Origin: Breznakia pachnodae | Lineage (GTDB): Bacteria; Bacillota_I; Bacilli_A; Erysipelotrichales; Erysipelotrichaceae | DNA length: 64,000 bases | Assembly: GCF_030814225.1 (NCBI RefSeq) | Contig: NZ_JAUSUR010000003.1 | Coordinates: 310,001 to 374,000 of the forward strand | Direction of reading: 5' to 3' | In this document: piece by piece, positions 40,203-48,136 of the stretch | Layout of the letters: each line of letters starts with the position of its first letter | Position numbering within the stretch: position 1 is the first letter of the stretch | Program-made: the position numbers and the translations under genes | The notes under the pieces: generated by a model | Databases searched by the model: none | What the model was told of the DNA's origin: nothing | The model's input: only the letters and a program-made list of their open reading frames with translations

Positions 40203-41126
40203 ATGAAATATTTAAAACTAGGAGATGATTTACATGCATCTCAATTAATTTATGGAGTTATGCGAACGGCAGACTTAAGTGTAGAAGAAATGGAAGAACT
40301 TGTGAAGACTGCTCTTGATGAAGGAGTGAATTTCTTTGATCACGCAGATATTTATGGTGCACCAGATGATGGAGCATGTGAGCAATTGTTTGGTGAAGTA
40401 TTGAAACGTCATCCAGAATATCGTAAAAAGATGATTCTTCAGACAAAGTGTGGAATTATGCATGGGTCATATGATTTTAGTAAGAAACACATCTTAGAGT
40501 CCGTAGACAAGAGTTTAGAGCGACTACAGACTGATTATATTGATATCTTATTATTGCATCGCCCAGATGCGTTATATGAGCCAGAAGAGATTGCGGAAGC
40601 ATTTGATGAACTTGAACGAGCAGGTAAGGTAAGACACTTCGGTGTTTCCAATATGCCACCAATGCAAATTGATTATCTGCAAAGTAAGCTGAATCAGAAA
40701 TTGATTGTAAACCAGTTGCACTTTAATCCAGCACATGCAGGAATGTTAGGCCCAACACTGTTTATGAATACACCAGAAGAACCAGCATATGATCGTGATG
40801 GATATATTATTGATTACACAAGACTGCATAATATTACAATTCAGGCCTGGTCAATTTTTCAGCCAACATCAAAAGATGGTACTTATTTAGATAATCCTAA
40901 ATATCAAGAATTAAATGATTGTCTGGAAAAGTATGCAAAGAAGTATAATGTTGAAAAAAGTGCAATTGTAGTTGCATGGATTATGCGCCATCCAGCTCAT
41001 ATTCAACCAATTTTTGGTACAACTAAAGTGGAGCACTTAAAACAGCTTGCGAAAGGTGTTGATATTGAACTGGACCGATTGGAATGGTATGATATCTACA
41101 ATCACGCAGTACAGGAAGTACAGTAA
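40203..41126 (+). CDS. Aldo/keto reductase (copy 2)
   Basis: The start at 40203 follows AAGGAGGAAAGG. The 307-residue protein repeats the first copy's motifs (FFDHADIYGAPDDGACEQLFGE, LQTKCGI, DILLLHRPD, HPAHIQPIFGTTKVEHL) with a short insertion after the catalytic tyrosine. The two are clearly a tandem duplication followed by divergence. Each has its own terminator, so they can be regulated separately. Confidence 0.93.
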   Translation: MKYLKLGDDLHASQLIYGVMRTADLSVEEMEELVKTALDEGVNFFDHADIYGAPDDGACEQLFGEVLKRHPEYRKKMILQTKCGIMHGSYDFSKKHILESVDKSLERLQTDYIDILLLHRPDALYEPEEIAEAFDELERAGKVRHFGVSNMPPMQIDYLQSKLNQKLIVNQLHFNPAHAGMLGPTLFMNTPEEPAYDRDGYIIDYTRLHNITIQAWSIFQPTSKDGTYLDNPKYQELNDCLEKYAKKYNVEKSAIVVAWIMRHPAHIQPIFGTTKVEHLKQLAKGVDIELDRLEWYDIYNHAVQEVQ

Positions 41127-41153
41127 ACTTACTCGAAAATGAGTAAGTTTTTC
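41125..41153 (+). terminator. Terminator after the second aldo/keto reductase
   Basis: AAACTTACTC and GAGTAAGTTT form a 10-bp stem around GAAAAT with T-rich tail. Confidence 0.88.
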
Positions 41154-41249
41154 TTTTTGAAACTTTTTAACTACTTAGATAGTTTTATTAGTGATAGCAA
41201 TTAGAAAGAATTTCTGTCATACTTAAGAAGTTATTTAAGGAGGGAAAAA

Positions 41250-42110
41250 ATGATAAAGATTAATAATCTATTGGTTAAGTATAAAAACTTAACTGCACTT
41301 GAAGTTCGTGAATTAGAATTTCAAGATGGAATTGCTTACGGTATTGTTGGAGAGAACGGTGCTGGTAAGACAACAATGTTTAAAAGTATTACAAATATCA
41401 TTACAAATTATGATGGTGAAATTTACATTGATGATCAATTGGTCAAAAAACAAAACGAAGTATTAGCTAGTGTAGGTATCGTCCTTGATGGAATGTCAGT
41501 ATATGCTGATCGTACAGGATGGTTCAACATTCGTTATTTTGCAGGATTAAGAAACTGCTATGATGAAGCTTATGCGATTGAACTAGCACAAGAGTTGGAT
41601 ATTTATGGTGTATTGGATAAGAAAGTAAAAACATATTCTTATGGGATGCAGAAGAAACTAATTCTGTTGATAGCAATTTTAAGTAAACCAAAGTATCTGA
41701 TTTTAGATGAGCCATTTAGAGGTTTGGATTTTGAAACCGTAAAGTGGTTTAAAGAATACTTATTAAAACTTAGAGATACAGGAACAACACTACTGATTTC
41801 AAGTCATGTTCGTAATGACTTAGAAACACTATGTCAGAAAGTACATGTAATCAGTAGAGGTCGTATTGTAGACTTCTTGGACTTAGAAGAAGAAAGCAAA
41901 GCAATGATTCGACTAATTGATACTACAAACAACCAAAGAGCAACACAGATTATGCGTGATATGGAATTTGTATTTGATGAAAAAGATGGAAAAATCAGAG
42001 CAAGTATTGAACAAGGCAACTGGCAAGAGGTTCGTAATGCAATACAGGCGGAAGGAATTGAAATCATTGAGTTATCAAAAACAAGTAGTCTAGATGGGAG
42101 AATGAATTAA
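41250..42110 (+). CDS. ABC transporter ATP-binding protein
   Basis: The 286-residue protein has Walker A GENGAGKTT at 34-42, the signature region KTYSYGMQKKLILLIAIL near 128 (YSYGM replacing LSGGQ), Walker B KYLILDEPFRGLD near 150, and the switch SSHVRND near 185. The C-terminal 80 residues form an extension seen in CcmA/BcrA-type subunits. The permease gene starts one base after the stop, so they make one transporter. Substrate is not evident; peptide or drug export is common in this type. Confidence 0.93.
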   Translation: MIKINNLLVKYKNLTALEVRELEFQDGIAYGIVGENGAGKTTMFKSITNIITNYDGEIYIDDQLVKKQNEVLASVGIVLDGMSVYADRTGWFNIRYFAGLRNCYDEAYAIELAQELDIYGVLDKKVKTYSYGMQKKLILLIAILSKPKYLILDEPFRGLDFETVKWFKEYLLKLRDTGTTLLISSHVRNDLETLCQKVHVISRGRIVDFLDLEEESKAMIRLIDTTNNQRATQIMRDMEFVFDEKDGKIRASIEQGNWQEVRNAIQAEGIEIIELSKTSSLDGRMN

Positions 42111-42111
42111 T

Positions 42112-42864
42112 ATGAGTGCAAAATTAATATTTAAGATGGAGTTTTATAAGTTCCTTAATGATAAAAAGTATTTGATTATTGCAATCGTTCTTGGGGTTGC
42201 AAACTTCCTGTTGACGCTTTCTTTGGTAGATAAAATGAATTCTAGTTATTATGGTTACTATGGTTCTTCATCATCTACAGCATCCAGTTTGCTTGGAATG
42301 TCAGCGATTATGTCCGTAATCTTCTTGTTTATTTATCCGTTCCATGCACTTGCAATTGATTATAAAAACAATGTAATGGCATTAATGATGGCATCAGGAG
42401 TAAATCGTACGAAATTGTATTTTTCAAAAATTGGTGCTACTTTAGTAAGTGCATTCTTACTATTACTGATTGTAGTAGTAATTCCAGTCTTACTTCTTTC
42501 ATTAAGATATGGTTCTCTATCTGATTTTGGAGAAATATTTGAATCTCTGTTATGGGGATTTGACTACATGGGAGTATCATCAATTCTTTATTTCATTTAT
42601 ATGATTTTAAGTTATTTATCAGTGATTGTAATTATAAATATGGTAGTTATCTTTACCAAAGGATCTTCAGCAAAATCAGTATTACTTTTCTTTGGAATAC
42701 AGATTGCAATGAGTATTCTAACATCATCGATTTTAAATTCATTCTTTGATTCGTATTGGATGGATGCAAATGATTTAATTATAAATAACATTATTATTTA
42801 TTCAATTATGATTGTTGGATTTGGATTGTTGTCACTACGACAATTAAAAACACAGAATTTATAA
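42112..42864 (+). CDS. ABC transporter permease, ABC-2 type
   Basis: The 250-residue protein has six hydrophobic segments (about 20-38, 62-83, 105-128, 150-172, 178-198 and 222-240). A long polar, Tyr/Gly/Ser-rich loop after the first (SSYYGYYGSSSSTAS) probably faces outside. This is the ABC-2/BcrB-like permease layout. It is immediately downstream of its ATPase gene and followed by a bidirectional terminator. No dedicated regulator or immunity gene is adjacent. Confidence 0.85.
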   Translation: MSAKLIFKMEFYKFLNDKKYLIIAIVLGVANFLLTLSLVDKMNSSYYGYYGSSSSTASSLLGMSAIMSVIFLFIYPFHALAIDYKNNVMALMMASGVNRTKLYFSKIGATLVSAFLLLLIVVVIPVLLLSLRYGSLSDFGEIFESLLWGFDYMGVSSILYFIYMILSYLSVIVIINMVVIFTKGSSAKSVLLFFGIQIAMSILTSSILNSFFDSYWMDANDLIINNIIIYSIMIVGFGLLSLRQLKTQNL

Positions 42865-42867
42865 AAA

Positions 42868-42895
42868 GAGAGCGTTCAGTCGATGAACGCTCTTT
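42868..42895. terminator. Bidirectional terminator between convergent genes
   Basis: AGAGCGTTCA and TGAACGCTCT pair around GTCGA; it serves the ABC transporter and the minus-strand gene ending at 42897. Confidence 0.8.
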
Positions 42896-42896
42896 A

Positions 42897-43814
42897 CTAT
42901 TCCTGAATATTTATGATAGCTATTTTACATCCTTCTTCATGATCGAAGTAACCTACGATTGCTTTTCCATAAAGACAAAAGTAGCTCATATCACTAATGT
43001 TGATAGAAGAATTATTTTTGGTTGTTAGTTCGCTTTCTATTTTCATTGTTGTAGTATCTAAATTAAAGTAACTTTCATCTTGTTGAATGATAAGATGGGT
43101 ATCATCAATAAACGCGAGAGAATAACCAAAATCAGAATCTTCATCAAATGAATAAGTAGATATTTTATTCAAAGAAGTTTTATCAAATAAATTAATTGTC
43201 AGATCATCATTATCGATGCAAACAAATTTTGTACTGTCATTATTGTTGAAGGTAGGACAAACATAGCATTCATTTCTTAGTCGCTTCATACTAATATCAT
43301 TATTTTCATAACATATAAAGTAAAGAATACAGCCGTCCTGACCAGCCATTAATTCCAGAATGATTTCATTACTGTTTGGCACAGTACCTAATGAAACATC
43401 ACTTCGATACAATTCATCCTCAATTGTTTTCGTGAATAGACTTGTTAGGTTGTCATCAAATACTTCAATGGATAAATGATTATCATCAATGCGTCGAATT
43501 GCATACAAGTAATCTTTGTAATATAAACCAATATAACTTCCATCAACATTTTTGATTTCATCTCCACTTTGGTTATATAGGTGTAATTTGTTATCATCGC
43601 CTGAAATGTATATAAGTTCACCATTTTTATGAATAGCAGTATTTCCTACACGTTTGTATGGAAATGTGATTTCACTAATTACATTAATATCTTTATCAAC
43701 AATATAACAGTTCGATTCTCTTGTATTAAAAACATAGAAATCCTGTATTGCGGTATTATTAAATAATTCAATTCTGATAGGAAAGATTGTTTCCTTTGTT
43801 ATTGTACAGTCCAT
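42897..43814 (-). CDS. Hypothetical protein, beta-propeller-like repeats
   Basis: I do not recognise a family. The 305-residue protein lacks a signal peptide and membrane segments. It consists of alternating short strands with repeated patterns of the form 'xxLxLYNxxG' or 'xxINLFDKTSLNKISTYSFDEDS', about every 40-45 residues, like a small cytoplasmic beta-propeller. It is acidic, with many Asn/Asp turns. It is alone on the minus strand, next to the FAD oxidoreductase gene but separated from it by a terminator. Confidence 0.6.
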   Translation of the reverse strand: MDCTITKETIFPIRIELFNNTAIQDFYVFNTRESNCYIVDKDINVISEITFPYKRVGNTAIHKNGELIYISGDDNKLHLYNQSGDEIKNVDGSYIGLYYKDYLYAIRRIDDNHLSIEVFDDNLTSLFTKTIEDELYRSDVSLGTVPNSNEIILELMAGQDGCILYFICYENNDISMKRLRNECYVCPTFNNNDSTKFVCIDNDDLTINLFDKTSLNKISTYSFDEDSDFGYSLAFIDDTHLIIQQDESYFNLDTTTMKIESELTTKNNSSINISDMSYFCLYGKAIVGYFDHEEGCKIAIINIQE

Positions 43815-43844
43815 AAGATACCTCTTTCCTTTAATTATAATAAA

Positions 43845-43870
43845 AAAATCAGTTCACGAAAACTGATTTT
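43845..43870 (-). terminator. Terminator of the FAD oxidoreductase gene
   Basis: On the minus strand AAAATCAGTT and AACTGATTTT pair around a short loop, followed by a T-run just upstream of the next gene. Confidence 0.8.
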
Positions 43871-43879
43871 TAGGTTAAT

Positions 43880-45244
43880 TTATTTTTCTGCGATTTGTCT
43901 TGCTACAAATACACCACTAGCACTTGCGTGTGATAATGAGTGAGTAACTCCACTACAATCTCCAATTACATATAAACCTTTGTGTTCGGTTTCAAGGTTT
44001 TTATTTACATCTACCTGAAGGTTATAGAATTTAACTTCCACTCCATATAGTAATGTATCATCACTTGCAGTACCTGGAGCAATCTTATCAAGTGCATAAA
44101 TCATTTCAATAATGTCATCCATCTGACGTTTTGGAATAACTAAACTTAAGTCTCCAGGAGTTGCAGTTAAACTTGGTGTTACAAATCCACCTTCAATTCT
44201 TGAAGGAGTACTTCTTTGACCACGAATCAAATCACCAAAGCGCTGTACTAATACTCCACCACCAAGCATATTTGATAACTTGGCAATACTTTCACCATAC
44301 TCATTGCTGTCTTTAAATGGTTCTGAGAAATGGTTTGATACCAGTAAGGCGAAGTTTGTGTTATCGCTAAACTTGCTTTCATCTTCATAGCTATGACCAT
44401 TTACTGTGATAATTCCATTGGTGTTTTCGTTTACAACAATCCCTTTCGGATTCATACAGAACGTACGAACTTTATCTTGGAATTTCTTTGTACGGTATAC
44501 AATTTTACTTTCATATACTTCATCAGTAATAGTTTCAAAAATTGCTGCAGGTATTTCTACACGGACTCCAATATCAACACGATTTGATTTCGTTTCAATA
44601 TCCAAGTTGTCACAAATCTTCTGCATCCATTTTGATCCGCTTCTACCAGTTGATACAATTACTTGTTTTCCTAAATACACTTCATCTTTTACATATACTT
44701 CATAAGGATCATTAGCGACAATGTTATCCACTTGTTTATGGAATTTAAAGTCAACTTGATCTTTTAGTAGTTCATATAAGTTTTCTAAAATAATATAGTT
44801 TAAATCTGTTCCTAAATGACGTACGGATGCATCAAGTAAGTGAAGGTCATTTTCCAGACATTTCTTTTTCAAAGCAGAATTTGCTGTTGAAAACTTTCTG
44901 GCATTACTTCCACCATGTTTCATATTGATTTCATCTACATAGTTCATTAGTTCAAGTGCTTCTTTCTTGCCGACGTATTCATGAAGGTTACCACCAAATT
45001 CATTTGTGATATTGTATTTCCCATCAGAGAAGGCTCCCGCTCCTCCAAAACCATTCATGATTGCACAAGATTTACAGTTGATACAAGATTTTATTTTTTT
45101 ACCATCGATAGGGCAGTTACGTTGCGCTAAAGGGGTTCCACTTTCTAAAACCAGTATTTTTAAATCTTTATTCAGTTTTACTAATTCATAAGCGGAGAAG
45201 ATACCACCTGGGCCTGCTCCTATAATAATTACATCATATTGCAT
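43880..45244 (-). CDS. NAD(P)/FAD-dependent oxidoreductase with cysteine-rich N-terminal segment
   Basis: The ATG at 45244 begins MQYDVIIIGAGPGGIFSAYEL, the FAD-binding dinucleotide fold, so the longer frame to 45292 is rejected. The 454-residue protein has four cysteines in CPIDGKKIKSCINCKSC (residues about 44-60), a possible metal or Fe-S site. IVSTGRSGSKW lies near 200 and the C-terminal GLYVIGDCSGVTHSLSHASASGVFVARQI closes the FAD site. This is the layout of uncharacterised HI0933/UPF-type flavoproteins. Substrate is unknown. Confidence 0.85.
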   Translation of the reverse strand: MQYDVIIIGAGPGGIFSAYELVKLNKDLKILVLESGTPLAQRNCPIDGKKIKSCINCKSCAIMNGFGGAGAFSDGKYNITNEFGGNLHEYVGKKEALELMNYVDEINMKHGGSNARKFSTANSALKKKCLENDLHLLDASVRHLGTDLNYIILENLYELLKDQVDFKFHKQVDNIVANDPYEVYVKDEVYLGKQVIVSTGRSGSKWMQKICDNLDIETKSNRVDIGVRVEIPAAIFETITDEVYESKIVYRTKKFQDKVRTFCMNPKGIVVNENTNGIITVNGHSYEDESKFSDNTNFALLVSNHFSEPFKDSNEYGESIAKLSNMLGGGVLVQRFGDLIRGQRSTPSRIEGGFVTPSLTATPGDLSLVIPKRQMDDIIEMIYALDKIAPGTASDDTLLYGVEVKFYNLQVDVNKNLETEHKGLYVIGDCSGVTHSLSHASASGVFVARQIAEK

Positions 45245-45352
45245 AACAATCACCATCCTATTAAAGTATAGGTATTTTATATAAAAAGGCAAGAATTATT
45301 TTATGTATTTATTTGTGGTATAATAATAGAAATATATAATGGAGTAAAAAAT

Positions 45353-46681
45353 ATGTTGAATGACAGTATAGCAGCGATATCAACCGCCCTCCAGCAGGGA
45401 GCAATTAGTATTGTTCGAATCAGTGGAGATGAAGCATTTGATATAGCAGAAAGAATTTTAACTATTTCAATTAAAGATAAACCAACACATACCATTCATT
45501 ACGGCTTTGTAGTAGATCCATTAAGTGGAGATAGCGTAGATGAAGTAATGGTAAGTGTTTTTAAAGCGCCTAAAACATTTACGGGAGAAAATATGGTAGA
45601 GATTAACTGCCATGGAGGAACTTATGTAACCAAAGAAGTCCTTCGTTTGTGTCTGGAGAATGGTGCAAGAATGGCAAATCGTGGTGAATTCTCACAGCGT
45701 GCCTTTCTGAATGGTAAGATGGATTTAACCAAAGCAGAAGCAATTCATGACATGGTAATGGCAATGGATAAGAACAATGCCAGAATGGCGGCGAATGCGC
45801 TTCAGGGAAGTGTTAGAAAAGTAATGGATCCTTTACTTGAGAAGTTACTTGATATTATTGCGAACATTGAAGTGAATATCGATTATCCTGAATATGACGA
45901 TGTGGAAATGTTAAGTGTAGAAACCGTAATTCCAAAATGTAAATCATTACTTAAAGATATGGATGAAGTCTTACGAAAAGCAAATAGTGGTAAGGTATTA
46001 AAAGAAGGAATTAAGACAGCAATTATTGGGAAACCAAATGTTGGTAAATCGAGTCTTTTGAATGCCTTATTAGAAGAAGATAAAGCAATTGTATCGGATA
46101 TTGAAGGTACAACCAGAGATATGGTAGAAGGAAGTGTACGTTTGGATAATGTTACGCTTCATTTGATTGATACAGCTGGAATTCGTAATAGTGAAGATGT
46201 GATTGAAAAAATTGGAATTGAAAAAAGTAAACAGATTCTAGAAGAAGCGGAATTAGTAATCGTATTATTTGATGGAAGTCAGCCTCTGGATAATTTAGAT
46301 AAAGAATTATTAAGTATCACAGAGGACAAAGACCGTCTGCTTGTTTATAATAAGAAAGACATAAAAAGATATGAAGGTATCAACATTAGTGCCAAAGATG
46401 AAGATATCGATGAACTGATGAATGCCTTAAATAAAAAGTATGATGAGTATCATGAAGCATATCAGGTACCAATGTTGCAGAACGAGCGACAACTTGCACT
46501 AATGCAGAACGCAAGACAGGCACTTATTCGTGCAGTGGATGCACTGGAAGCCGAGATGGAATTAGATTTAGTAACAATTGATTTACAAAGTGCATATTAT
46601 GCACTTAAGGAAATTTTAGGTGAAGTAAGCAAAGATGATTTGCTGGATACATTATTCTCTAAGTTCTGTTTAGGAAAGTAG
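45353..46681 (+). CDS. mnmE: tRNA modification GTPase MnmE (TrmE)
   Basis: The 442-residue protein has an N-terminal folate-binding domain (DSIAAISTALQQGAISIVRISG, ENMVEINCHGGTYV) and a GTPase domain: G1 GKPNVGKS 226-233, TTRD 253-256, DTAG 273-276 and NKKD near 334. The helical domain ends in the catalytic motif FCLGK at 438-442. With MnmG it makes the 5-aminomethyl-type modification at U34 of tRNAs. MnmG is not in the window. A TATAAT lies just upstream. It is shorter than the usual 450-460 residues but complete. Confidence 0.97.
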   Translation: MLNDSIAAISTALQQGAISIVRISGDEAFDIAERILTISIKDKPTHTIHYGFVVDPLSGDSVDEVMVSVFKAPKTFTGENMVEINCHGGTYVTKEVLRLCLENGARMANRGEFSQRAFLNGKMDLTKAEAIHDMVMAMDKNNARMAANALQGSVRKVMDPLLEKLLDIIANIEVNIDYPEYDDVEMLSVETVIPKCKSLLKDMDEVLRKANSGKVLKEGIKTAIIGKPNVGKSSLLNALLEEDKAIVSDIEGTTRDMVEGSVRLDNVTLHLIDTAGIRNSEDVIEKIGIEKSKQILEEAELVIVLFDGSQPLDNLDKELLSITEDKDRLLVYNKKDIKRYEGINISAKDEDIDELMNALNKKYDEYHEAYQVPMLQNERQLALMQNARQALIRAVDALEAEMELDLVTIDLQSAYYALKEILGEVSKDDLLDTLFSKFCLGK

Positions 46682-46687
46682 CTTATT

Positions 46688-47167
46688 ATGATTCGATTAA
46701 AAGAAATTGACTGGAATAATTTCTGGGATGTTGTAAATATAAAAGTGAAAGATAATCAGGTTGATTATCTACCTCCTGTGTCGGTATTTATGGCACAGTC
46801 TTATGTGAATTTGAAAAATGGAGATCCAGATGTAAGTCTGGCAATTTACAATAATGATTTATTGATTGGATTTACCAAGATTGTGTATATTCCAAAAGAT
46901 GGGGAACCATACAAATTAGATAAAACATCTTATATGATTGATGCAGTAGCTATAGATGAAAAGTTTCAGGGACTAGGATATGGTAAACTAGCATTTAATG
47001 AAATTATAAGTTTTATAAAAAAGAAACCATTTGGTGATGCAGAAACCATATCGCTTGTATGTAAAGAAGAGAATGTAAATGCGACTAGAATGTATGAAAA
47101 GAATGGCTTTGTGAAGAATAAAAAAACTTCAGATACAAAATATTTATTTTTAAGAGATATAGATTAA
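46688..47167 (+). CDS. GNAT-family N-acetyltransferase
   Basis: The 159-residue protein has the GNAT core: IDAVAIDEKFQGLGYGKLAFNEII near residue 85-108, with the acetyl-CoA pyrophosphate loop QGLGYG, and ATRMYEKNGFVKNKKTSD near the C-terminus. It resembles the spermidine/spermine acetyltransferase-like group, but no acceptor can be assigned. It starts seven bases after mnmE without a strong ribosome binding site and precedes tatD by 10 bases, so all three are likely one operon. Confidence 0.85.
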   Translation: MIRLKEIDWNNFWDVVNIKVKDNQVDYLPPVSVFMAQSYVNLKNGDPDVSLAIYNNDLLIGFTKIVYIPKDGEPYKLDKTSYMIDAVAIDEKFQGLGYGKLAFNEIISFIKKKPFGDAETISLVCKEENVNATRMYEKNGFVKNKKTSDTKYLFLRDID

Positions 47168-47177
47168 GGAGAGGACT

Positions 47178-47945
47178 ATGGACTATACATTGATAGATAC
47201 ACATGCCCATCTGACGATGGATCGTTTGTATGTAAGAATTGATGAGGTAATTGAAAGTGCCAAAGAAGTAGGATTCGATAAGGTTGTAGTGATTTGTACA
47301 AACTTAGAAGAATTCTATCGTGCCAGAGATTATCAGAAAAAAGAACCAATGATTGATATTGCTTTAGGATTTCATCCTGGCGATGTGCAAGATGTGAAAG
47401 AATCTGATTTAGTTGAATTAGAACGAGCACTAAAAGATCATGAAGTAATTGCAGTTGGTGAAATAGGATTAGATTATCATTATGAAGGTTATGTGGAAGC
47501 AGACCAAAAGAAACTATTTATTGATCAGATTGAACTGGCAAATAAATATGGATATCCAATTCTTATTCATATGCGTGATGCAACAAAAGATACGCTAGAT
47601 ATTATTAAGGAACATTGTAAGACGAAGTTCTTAATGCATTGTTTTAGTGGAAGCAAAGAAACAGCAACTATTGTTATTAAGATGGGTGGTTATATTTCAT
47701 TTGCTGGCCCAATAACATTTAAGAATGCTAGAGGATTATTAGAAGTACCTGCGGTTGTTCCAACGGATCGCATATTTGTAGAGAGTGATGCACCGTTTCT
47801 GACACCACATCCATTTCGTGGAAAAGAAAATGAATCAAAGTATGTAGCTTATACATTTGAAAAAGTGGCAGAACTTCTTGATGTAGATAAGAAGGCACTT
47901 GCAGATCAGATGCAGTTGAATTTTAAAGAGTTTTTCAAGTTGTAA
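47178..47945 (+). CDS. tatD: TatD-family metal-dependent hydrolase
   Basis: The 255-residue amidohydrolase-type barrel has DTHAHL at residues 7-12 with the first metal histidines and GFHPGDVQ near 72. VAVGEIGLDYH near 93 carries the bridging glutamate, HMRDAT and HCFSG follow, and VESDAPFLTPHPFRG near 210 holds the last aspartate. TatD proteins are magnesium-dependent 3'-5' DNases or deoxynucleotide phosphodiesterases in the cytoplasm. GGAGAGG precedes the ATG. Confidence 0.93.
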   Translation: MDYTLIDTHAHLTMDRLYVRIDEVIESAKEVGFDKVVVICTNLEEFYRARDYQKKEPMIDIALGFHPGDVQDVKESDLVELERALKDHEVIAVGEIGLDYHYEGYVEADQKKLFIDQIELANKYGYPILIHMRDATKDTLDIIKEHCKTKFLMHCFSGSKETATIVIKMGGYISFAGPITFKNARGLLEVPAVVPTDRIFVESDAPFLTPHPFRGKENESKYVAYTFEKVAELLDVDKKALADQMQLNFKEFFKL

Positions 47946-47966
47946 GGGTATTCATTCAAAAAAACA

Positions 47967-48103
47967 TTGACAAGTTTTTCAAAACGTAATAGACTACTAA
48001 CATACAAAAGCAAAGAGGCTTTACATACATTGATATGTAAAGCCTTTTTTGTTTTTTCATGATGCACAAAGGCGTGGTTTACCTAATGGTAAGCTACGTC
48101 TTT
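47967..48103 (+). promoter_or_regulatory. Attenuator-like leader of the ammonium transporter gene
   Basis: TTGACA (47967-47972) and TAGACT (47990-47995) are 17 bases apart, giving a start near 48003. A canonical terminator follows within the leader: GGCTTTACATA (48017-48027) with TATGTAAAGCC (48034-48044), hexaloop CATTGA, then a T-run. A second hairpin with a 16-bp stem containing three G-U pairs and a TAAT loop (48068-48103) lies before the gene. A terminator placed after the promoter suggests regulated read-through. Confidence 0.6.
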
Positions 48104-48136
48104 TGGCATTTGTGTGGAAAGAGAGGAACTAATTTT

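Noticed and set aside
48017..48103. ANTAR-type two-hairpin attenuator
   Set aside because: The first loop is CATTGA and the second a four-base TAAT; neither has the A1/G4 hexaloop pattern, so only a general attenuator is proposed.
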